From an uncultured Eubacteriales bacterium (GTDB taxonomy: Bacteria; Bacillota; Clostridia; Monoglobales; Monoglobaceae): a DNA stretch of 7,841 nucleotides. This document shows, piece after piece, positions 1-4,979 of this stretch. Below the pieces are notes generated by a model. It saw only the letters and a list, made by a program, of their open reading frames with translations. It searched no databases and was not told the DNA's origin. Made by a program: the position numbers and the translations under genes. Numbering within the stretch: position 1 is the stretch's first letter; each line of letters starts with the position of its first letter. Where the stretch lies: the NCBI GenBank assembly GCA_905201285.1, contig CAJKNM010000074.1:1-7841 (forward strand), given 5' to 3'.

Positions 1-144
1 GTCAAAGACATGAGGCATGTGCGCCGCTTCCGGAGACAAGGTCCCTTAATTATTTTGTTGGTTTTACATTATAGCCGCCAACACGTACACAGCAGGGATA
101 TTCATTTAATTAAAGAACGGAATAAATAATTCGTTCGCTTCACT
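1..144 (-). ncRNA. Possible structured RNA or leader, truncated by window edge (6S RNA considered)
   Basis: No protein-coding gene is supported here. Read on the minus strand from a predicted start near 144, the transcript can form several local hairpins: 136-129 with 123-115 (one bulge), 83-78 with 61-56 (6 bp), 45-41 with 37-33 (5 bp, three-base loop) and 20-16 with 12-8 (5 bp, three-base loop). The 45-41/37-33 stem needs one G-U pair that exists only in minus-strand RNA, which favours this direction. The segment CCCTGCTGTGTACGTG (97-82, minus strand) resembles, from memory only, the 5' closing-stem strand of Firmicutes 6S RNA. The matching 3' strand would lie outside the window, so the identification cannot be confirmed. 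A 5' leader of a gene to the left is the main alternative. Confidence 0.3.
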
Positions 145-150
145 AACTAT

Positions 151-179
151 AGTATATCACATTTTAAAATAAAATACAA
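151..179 (-). promoter_or_regulatory. Predicted sigma-A promoter reading leftward
   Basis: On the minus strand there is a -35 TTGTAT (179-174), a 17-base spacer and a -10 TATACT (156-151). The -10 is preceded by TGTGA, which is a full extended -10 (TRTGn). The transcript would start near 144 and run out of the window. The -35 box overlaps the outer end of the inverted repeat at 177-216. Confidence 0.5.
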
Positions 180-216
180 TACCAATTTAAAAAATAATTT
201 TTTTAAATTGGTATTG
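177..216 (-). terminator. Perfect 18-bp AT-rich inverted repeat, possible terminator of the first degV gene
   Basis: Positions 177-194 and 199-216 are perfect reverse complements around a four-base loop (TAAT). The repeat lies 19 bases beyond the stop codon of the degV gene at 236. On the minus strand it is followed by a T-rich run (TATTTTATTTT), so it could act as an intrinsic terminator, and its symmetry lets it work in both directions. The stem contains only three G-C pairs near its base, which is weak for a classical terminator. A protein-binding dyad or a mobile-element end are alternatives. Confidence 0.45.
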
Positions 217-235
217 GCGGAATATTATTCGAAAG

Positions 236-1126
236 TTATTTGCGTTTTGTACCATAAAAGAATACCGCAACAGTTCCGCGGCCTGTATGAGAACCTATCA
301 CGGTGCCGATTGAGTTTATTCTGACAGGTTCAGCAAGGTTCGGAAATTTTTCATTAATTAAATCCGCCACCTTTTTTGCATCCTCCGGTGCGGCGGAATT
401 TGAGATAAAACACTTTCCGTTATAGGCGGTTCCGCCTTCCGCATTTTCTATCATACGTTCTACTATTCTTTCGATAACCTTTTTCTTTCCGCGTACTTTC
501 TCAACCGGCATAAGCTTACCGTTTGCGTCCATATCAAGAAGAGGACAAATATTCAGAACTGTTCCCGCAATACAGGAAGCGGCTGAAATCCTTCCGCCCC
601 TTTTATAGTGAGTAAGGTCAGTTGAGAAGAACCAATGATGAATCTTAAGCCTATTTTCTTCAACCCATTCCCGAACCTCATCAAGAGTTTTCCCGCTGTC
701 GCGCAAGTCGGCGGCCATATCGACCAAAAGTCCATATCCGCTTGAAGCCGAAAGTGTGTCGACAACCTCAAACCGCCTGTCGGGATACTTTTCGAGAAGC
801 TGCTCCCTCGCTATGCAGGCCGAGTTATAAACGCCCGAAAGACCGGAAGAAAATGAAAGATGCAGAATGTCGTGACCTTCCTTTAACATCGGCTCAAAAA
901 ATTCAATGAACTGACCGACGTTTACCTGGGAGGTGGTTGGCATAGCCCCTAATCCGACCCTTTTGTAAAATTCGTCAAATGTCATAGTCTGACCCAAGTC
1001 ATCGGGATATTCTTTTCCATCCATTATAAAGTGAAAGCAACAATACGGGATATTGCGCTTGTCAAAAAACTCTTTAGGCATATCGGCCGTTGAACAACAG
1101 CTCAATATATAATTTCCACCATTCAT
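236..1126 (-). CDS. DegV family fatty-acid-binding protein (paralogue 1)
   Basis: A complete 296-residue DegV-fold protein, the usual family length. DegV/FakB proteins bind one fatty acid and present it to the kinase FakA for phosphorylation, feeding exogenous fatty acids into phospholipid synthesis; whether this copy does so is inferred. Visible family motifs are the N-terminal STAD (12-15), PTTSQ (63-67), the SSGLSG loop (93-98) that binds the carboxylate region, EVVD followed by SASSGYGLLVD (120-136), KRGGRIS (175-181), a KVRGKKK stretch (210-216) and the C-terminal GSHTGRG (278-284). In most relatives the last motif reads HTGPG, so the Arg is unusual. The ATG at 1126 has a GGAGA site seven bases upstream. 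There is no signal peptide, so the product is cytoplasmic. It lies 141 bases downstream of a second degV gene in the same orientation and has its own copy of the shared upstream elements. No fakA-like gene is in the window. Confidence 0.92.
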   Translation of the reverse strand: MNGGNYILSCCSTADMPKEFFDKRNIPYCCFHFIMDGKEYPDDLGQTMTFDEFYKRVGLGAMPTTSQVNVGQFIEFFEPMLKEGHDILHLSFSSGLSGVYNSACIAREQLLEKYPDRRFEVVDTLSASSGYGLLVDMAADLRDSGKTLDEVREWVEENRLKIHHWFFSTDLTHYKRGGRISAASCIAGTVLNICPLLDMDANGKLMPVEKVRGKKKVIERIVERMIENAEGGTAYNGKCFISNSAAPEDAKKVADLINEKFPNLAEPVRINSIGTVIGSHTGRGTVAVFFYGTKRK

Positions 1127-1267
1127 TTAAAAATCTCCATTTCAAAACACTTCAATATATTTCTATACATATGTTAAAATATCTCACACAAAAATGCAAA
1201 TACAGTTTCAAAAAATATGAAAGTTATTTATACACATTTATAAAACTGTAATAATTTGCTATCGCTG
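1127..1267 (-). promoter_or_regulatory. Control region of degV paralogue 1, a degenerate copy of the degV2/tetR intergenic region
   Basis: This 141-base gap contains two blocks also found between degV2 and tetR: TATACATATGTTAAAATA at 1164-1181 (identical to 2199-2216) and a 34-base block at 1201-1234 (29/34 identical to 2241-2274, from TACAGTTTC to TATTTATACA). Within the longer block TTTCA and TGAAA form a small dyad (1206-1222). TACAGTTT (1201-1208) is also repeated inverted as AAACTGTA (1243-1250), which is absent from the other copy. Minus-strand TATAGA (1167-1162) is a possible -10 for this gene. The layout suggests duplication of degV with its regulatory DNA. Confidence 0.5.
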
Positions 1268-2161
1268 TCATTCACAGTCTGTGCGTTCTTTTCCGTAAAA
1301 AAATATTGCGACAGCCCCGCATCCCGCATGGCTTCCTATCACCGTACCCATTTCACATATTCTGATCGGTTCTGAAAGCTTTGAAAAAACCTGTTCAACC
1401 ATATCGGCGAGAGTCCTTGCGTCCTCAAAGCACGCTGAATGGGAGATATAACACTTCCCGCTGTAATCCTTACCGTTTTCGGCGTTTTCAAGCATATGAA
1501 TAAGCATCCTGTTTAAAACCTTTTTCTTTCCGCGGGGTTTTTCAATCGAGGCGAGAGCACCCTTTGAATTTGCACAAAAAAGAGGGTAGATGTTGAGAAC
1601 CGTTCCCGCAAGAGCGGTAACGGAGGATATTCTTCCGCCATGCTTGAGATGCGCCATATCACTGAAATAAAACCAGTGGTTAAGCTTTAGGCGTTTCCTC
1701 TTTATTTCGGTCAAAACTTCGTTTAAGCCGGCGCCGCTGTCACGGAGGTCGGCCGCCATATCAACCAAAAGTCCATATCCGCTTGAGCCTGAAAGGCTGT
1801 CAACCACTTCAATCGTTCGGTCGGGATATTTTTCTTTAAGTATTCCTTTGGCTATGTTTGCTGAATTAAATTCACCCGATAGTCCGCTCGATGTGGATAT
1901 GTGAAGTATGTCAAGTCCGATTTTAAGGTATGGTTCAAAAAATTCGATAAATTGACTTACGTTTACCTGTGAGGTTGTGGGCATTGCACCCTTTGAAATT
2001 CGTGTATAAAACTCGTCGAAGCTCATTGACTCGCCGAGGTCATCGGTATATTCCCTTCCGTCAATCATAAAGTGGAAACAGGCATAGGGAATCCTTCTTT
2101 TTAAGAAATATTCTTTAGGCATATCTGCTGTTGAACAGCAGGTCAGTATATAATCGGTCAT
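1268..2161 (-). CDS. DegV family fatty-acid-binding protein (paralogue 2)
   Basis: A DegV-fold protein of 297 residues and a close paralogue of its downstream neighbour: the N-termini are nearly collinear (CCSTADMPKE, PTTSQVNV, SSGLSG, SSGYGLLVDMAADLRDSG). Role as for the FakB/DegV family, carrying a bound fatty acid in the cytoplasm; the actual ligand is unknown. I chose the ATG at 2161 because it aligns with the start of paralogue 1. An in-frame GTG at 2185 would add eight residues (MFRRIYFI), but these encode the ribosome binding site AGGAG (2179-2175) itself, so it is unlikely to be the start. Two family positions differ from paralogue 1: KHGGRIS (173-179) has His where DegV proteins usually have Arg, and the C-terminal motif reads HAGCG instead of HTGPG/HTGRG. 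The divergence suggests a different ligand or partner. It is transcribed divergently from the tetR gene. Confidence 0.92.
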   Translation of the reverse strand: MTDYILTCCSTADMPKEYFLKRRIPYACFHFMIDGREYTDDLGESMSFDEFYTRISKGAMPTTSQVNVSQFIEFFEPYLKIGLDILHISTSSGLSGEFNSANIAKGILKEKYPDRTIEVVDSLSGSSGYGLLVDMAADLRDSGAGLNEVLTEIKRKRLKLNHWFYFSDMAHLKHGGRISSVTALAGTVLNIYPLFCANSKGALASIEKPRGKKKVLNRMLIHMLENAENGKDYSGKCYISHSACFEDARTLADMVEQVFSKLSEPIRICEMGTVIGSHAGCGAVAIFFYGKERTDCE

Positions 2162-2296
2162 AATAAAATAAATTCTCCTAAACACCTTGTATTTTTATTA
2201 TACATATGTTAAAATAACCTAAAAATGAATTATTAGCAATTACAGTTTCGACAAAAGTGAAAGATATTTATACAATAAGGAGAAAAATGTTAGCTT
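2162..2296. promoter_or_regulatory. Divergent promoter/operator region between degV2 and the tetR gene
   Basis: Rightward, a promoter for the tetR gene can be read as TTGTAT (2187-2192), a 17-base spacer and TAAAAT (2210-2215), with an extended -10 TGT. Leftward, TATAAT (2202-2197) is a perfect -10 for degV2, though no good -35 is seen. The two -10 elements lie within the 20 bases 2197-2216, over a CATATG-centred palindrome, so a repressor bound here could silence both directions. The 34-base block at 2241-2274, shared with the degV1 upstream region, contains a TTTC/GAAA dyad and is the best operator candidate for the adjacent TetR protein. TCGACA (2248-2253) and TACAAT (2271-2276) also form a promoter-like pair, but its start point would fall on the ribosome binding site. 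Confidence 0.5.
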
Positions 2297-2896
2297 ATGG
2301 AAGATAAGAGAGTAATTAAGACTAAGCGTAATTTAAAGAATACAATGGTAAGGCTTTTGAGCAATAAGATTCCGTTTGAAAAAATAACCGTATCTGAGCT
2401 TTGCAGAGAGGGGGAGACAAGCCGGATTACGTTTTACACGCACTATGACGATAAATATGATTTGATTGAGGATATATTCAGTGATTATATCAAGTTGGCC
2501 GAGAAGGAATACTATTCTCTTCAAAGCAAGAATAATCCAAGCGGAGTTGCACTTTACGGATATTATAATATGCTCGACAGCATACTCAATCTTTATCACA
2601 ACAATATTGAGCTTTTTTCGACTATATCACCAGACAGAAACCCGTATTTGTATTCGGCGTTTTATCAGCATATATATTCCCGCGTGAACGGATATATAAT
2701 AAAGCGAAGCGAACAAATGCGTCCTAAGTATCCGATAAGACAGATGACATCGCTTATATGCAACGGCCTTCTCGGAGTGATTACTGACTGTTACAGTCCT
2801 CAGGTCCCGCAGGAGGAGCAGCGAAATAGCATTATGGCTATGTTTACAGACATCCTGAAATCGGATATATTTGATTCAAGTAATATGCGTATATAA
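2297..2896 (+). CDS. TetR/AcrR family transcriptional regulator
   Basis: A 199-residue regulator of typical TetR size. Residues 8-60 form the DNA-binding domain: KRNLKNTMVRLL (helix 1), FEKITVSELCREG with SRITFYTHYDDKYDLI (helix-turn-helix and the conserved TFYxHYxxKxxL segment). The remaining 140 residues are a helical ligand/dimer domain of the Firmicutes type (NGLLGVITDCYSPQVPQEE near residues 155-175). Such proteins usually repress their own gene and neighbours and release DNA on binding a small ligand. Here the divergent degV genes are the natural targets, so a fatty acid or acyl compound is a plausible effector (inference). The frame is closed by a TAG six bases upstream of the ATG at 2297, so the start cannot be earlier, and the next in-frame ATG would cut into helix 1. 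The AAGGAG site (2277-2282) sits an unusually long 14 bases upstream. Confidence 0.9.
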   Translation: MEDKRVIKTKRNLKNTMVRLLSNKIPFEKITVSELCREGETSRITFYTHYDDKYDLIEDIFSDYIKLAEKEYYSLQSKNNPSGVALYGYYNMLDSILNLYHNNIELFSTISPDRNPYLYSAFYQHIYSRVNGYIIKRSEQMRPKYPIRQMTSLICNGLLGVITDCYSPQVPQEEQRNSIMAMFTDILKSDIFDSSNMRI

Positions 2897-2899
2897 GGA

Positions 2900-2921
2900 A
2901 TTTTGTTTGATATGACAAAAT
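2900..2921 (+). terminator. Weak hairpin after the tetR gene
   Basis: ATTTTGT (2900-2906) and ACAAAAT (2915-2921) are perfect inverted repeats around an eight-base loop, just after the tetR stop codon. There is no convincing T-run after it (AATACTTCTCT), so it may be a weak terminator or only an RNA-stabilising hairpin. Confidence 0.25.
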
Positions 2922-2959
2922 AATACTTCTCTCGAGGTAAAAACTGTATAATTAATGTA

Positions 2960-3024
2960 TTGACTTTTTTGAAAAATTAGTTTATTGTAGTGATTGCAGA
3001 CTTTTTTATTCTGCAAATCTACAG
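2960..3024 (+). promoter_or_regulatory. Predicted pot operon promoter with overlapping dyad
   Basis: TTGACT (2960-2965), a 17-base spacer and TATTGT (2983-2988) form a reasonable sigma-A promoter for the transporter operon, with transcription expected near 2995. An imperfect long inverted repeat overlaps the -10 and the start point: TGTAG (2986-2990) with CTACA (3019-3023), and TTGCAGA (2994-3000) with TCTGCAA (3010-3016), around a T-rich loop. It could be an operator for an unknown repressor or a hairpin at the 5' end of the message. A TATAAT at 2947-2952 has no matching -35. Confidence 0.4.
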
Positions 3025-3087
3025 CGAAAAGCTTGGGTGATTTTTATAAAAAATAATTAAAATTAATATAGTAAGGGGGAGTCTCTA

Positions 3088-4128
3088 TTGGAGAATATTG
3101 TCAGCCTTAATGATGTCGTAGTGTCGTTTGACCAAGAAACCGTTTTAAATAACATCAGCCTTGATATCAAGGACAAAGAGTTTGTTACTTTGCTCGGACC
3201 CTCGGGCTGCGGTAAGACAACAACACTCAGAATCATTGGCGGATTCCTTAGTCCCGATAAGGGAAATGTTATTTTTGAAGGCAAGAATATTACAAACTTG
3301 CCGCCTTATAAACGAAATGTAAACACGGTTTTTCAGAAGTATGCGCTCTTTCCTCATCTGAATGTTTATGAAAACATTGCATTCGGACTCAGAGTTAAGA
3401 AACTGGCCGAATCGGAAATCAAAACACGTGTCGGTGAAATGCTTGATTTGGTTAATCTGAAGGGATTTGAAAACAGAGCCGTTCAGAACCTTTCCGGCGG
3501 CCAACAGCAGAGGGTTGCCATTGCGCGTGCGCTTGTAAACAGACCAAAGGTCTTGCTTTTGGACGAACCGCTCGGAGCGCTTGATTTAAAGCTCAGAAAG
3601 GAAATGCAGACTGAGCTTAAGCGTATTCAACAGAGCCTTGAAATTACATTTGTTTATGTAACCCATGACCAGGAGGAGGCTCTTACTATGAGCGATACCG
3701 TGGTCGTAATGAAGGATGGCAATATTCAGCAGATAGGCGCTCCCGTTGATATATACAATGAGCCGAAAAACGCTTTTGTTGCGGATTTTATCGGCGAAAG
3801 TAATATAATAGAGGGTATTATGCTCTGTGACAGAAAGGTGCTCATATGCTCACGTGAATTTGAGTGTGTTGACAGCGGCTTTGGCGAAAATGCTCCTGTT
3901 GACGTGGTTATCAGACCGGAAGATATTACGCTGATAAGCAGTGAGGACGCAAAGATAAAAGGAATCGTCCGTTCTGTCACATTTAAAGGTGTTCATTATG
4001 AGATGGTGATTGATACGTCTGAGTTCAGCTGGCTTATTCATTCAACAAAGGCGGCAGAGGTCAACTCTGAGGTCGGAATAAGTTTCGGACCGGATGATAT
4101 TCATATTATGCACAGAATGAAAGGTTAG
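3088..4128 (+). CDS. potA: Spermidine/putrescine-type ABC transporter ATP-binding protein
   Basis: The ATPase of a polyamine-type importer; two copies on the inner face of the membrane hydrolyse ATP to drive uptake. Of 346 residues, the first 235 are the nucleotide-binding domain, with Walker A GPSGCGKT (37-44), Q-loop Gln83 in FQKYALFPH, signature LSGGQ (135-139), Walker B LLLDEP (156-161, catalytic Glu160), D-loop GALD (163-166) and switch His193. The C-terminal part is a regulatory TOBE domain with the typical IRPED motif (275-279). The whole order is that of PotA/CysA-type ATPases. The start is TTG at 3088, preceded by AAGGGGGAG with a six-base gap; no in-frame ATG lies near. It is the first gene of the operon, with the permease gene following within nine bases. 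Assignment to polyamines rests on its partners; the ATPase alone could serve other MOI/CUT1-class substrates. Confidence 0.93.
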   Translation: MENIVSLNDVVVSFDQETVLNNISLDIKDKEFVTLLGPSGCGKTTTLRIIGGFLSPDKGNVIFEGKNITNLPPYKRNVNTVFQKYALFPHLNVYENIAFGLRVKKLAESEIKTRVGEMLDLVNLKGFENRAVQNLSGGQQQRVAIARALVNRPKVLLLDEPLGALDLKLRKEMQTELKRIQQSLEITFVYVTHDQEEALTMSDTVVVMKDGNIQQIGAPVDIYNEPKNAFVADFIGESNIIEGIMLCDRKVLICSREFECVDSGFGENAPVDVVIRPEDITLISSEDAKIKGIVRSVTFKGVHYEMVIDTSEFSWLIHSTKAAEVNSEVGISFGPDDIHIMHRMKG

Positions 4129-4137
4129 GTGAGTAAT

Positions 4138-4968
4138 ATGAATAAAAGAAAAGGATGGGCACAGGAGCTTGCTTCGGCACCGTATCTTATATGGATGGCG
4201 GTATTTGTTATTGTGCCGCTTATAATGGTTGCATATTTTGCCTTCTTCGGTGACGGAAACGGGTTTACGCTTGAACATATTAAGGATGCCGCCCAGTATG
4301 GCGGAATATTTGCCCGGTCTATATGGCTTGCGGCGGTTGCCACGGTAATATGTCTGATAATTTCATACCCGCTTGCATTTATTCTCTCTCGGATGGAAAC
4401 AAAGAGCCAAAGCACTATGCTTATGATTGTTATGCTTCCGATGTGGATGAACTTCCTTCTTAGAACATATGCGTGGATGACTATACTGGGAAACGAAGGA
4501 GTTCTCAACTATCTGTTTGGTCTTGTCGGACTTGGGCCGTTCAGAATGTTGAATACCCAGGGGGCGATTGTCCTCGGAATGGTGTATAACTACCTTCCAT
4601 ATATGATTCTTCCGCTTTATTCCGTTATGGAAAAGATAGATAACAGTGTGCTTGAAGCAGCACAGGATCTTGGCTGCGGCAGGGTACAGGCGCTTATTCG
4701 GGTGGTTGTTCCGCTCAGCCTTCCGGGAATAATGTCGGGTATCACTATGGTGTTCGTTCCGGCTATAAGCACATTTATTATTTCAAGAATGTTGGGCGGC
4801 GGAAGCAATCTTCTCATAGGAGACCTGATTGAGATGCAATTCCTCGGAAATTCTTATAATCCGAATCTGGGGGCGGCTATTTCGCTTATTCTTATGGTAA
4901 TAGTATTGATTATAATGACAGTTATGCGTCAGTTTGATTCAAGCGACGATGACAGAGTTTTACTGTAA
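4138..4968 (+). CDS. potB: Spermidine/putrescine-type ABC transporter permease
   Basis: A membrane permease of 276 residues with six predicted helices at about 16-37, 58-83, 93-117, 142-164, 201-217 and 244-263. The cytoplasmic EAA loop reads EAAQDLGCGRVQ..PLSLPGI (173-198) and docks on the ATPase. Length and the PYLIWM start and MLPMWMNFLLRTYAW segments fit PotB. It pairs with the PotC half of the next protein to form the translocation pore. I prefer the ATG at 4138 because AGGTGAG (4127-4133) stands before it. An in-frame GTG at 4129, directly after the potA stop codon, would add three residues (MSN) and cannot be excluded. Either way the genes are nearly contiguous and probably translationally coupled. 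Confidence 0.92.
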   Translation: MNKRKGWAQELASAPYLIWMAVFVIVPLIMVAYFAFFGDGNGFTLEHIKDAAQYGGIFARSIWLAAVATVICLIISYPLAFILSRMETKSQSTMLMIVMLPMWMNFLLRTYAWMTILGNEGVLNYLFGLVGLGPFRMLNTQGAIVLGMVYNYLPYMILPLYSVMEKIDNSVLEAAQDLGCGRVQALIRVVVPLSLPGIMSGITMVFVPAISTFIISRMLGGGSNLLIGDLIEMQFLGNSYNPNLGAAISLILMVIVLIIMTVMRQFDSSDDDRVLL

Positions 4969-4979
4969 GGAGGGCAAAA

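Noticed and set aside
553..771. Internal open frames antisense or out of frame within the degV, pot and tetR genes.
   Set aside because: All lie inside well-supported genes, have low-complexity or atypical composition and lack good ribosome binding sites. They are shadows.
2248..2276. TCGACA-17-TACAAT as the tetR promoter.
   Set aside because: The match is good, but transcription would start on or after the AAGGAG site at 2277-2282, leaving no usable leader. The TTGTAT/TAAAAT pair upstream is preferred.
3019..3050. Weak similarity of the pot leader (TACAG ... GTGA ... TTTATA) to the 34-base degV/tetR block, hinting at TetR control of the pot operon.
   Set aside because: Spacing and most intervening bases differ. 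The match is within what AT-rich intergenic DNA gives by chance.
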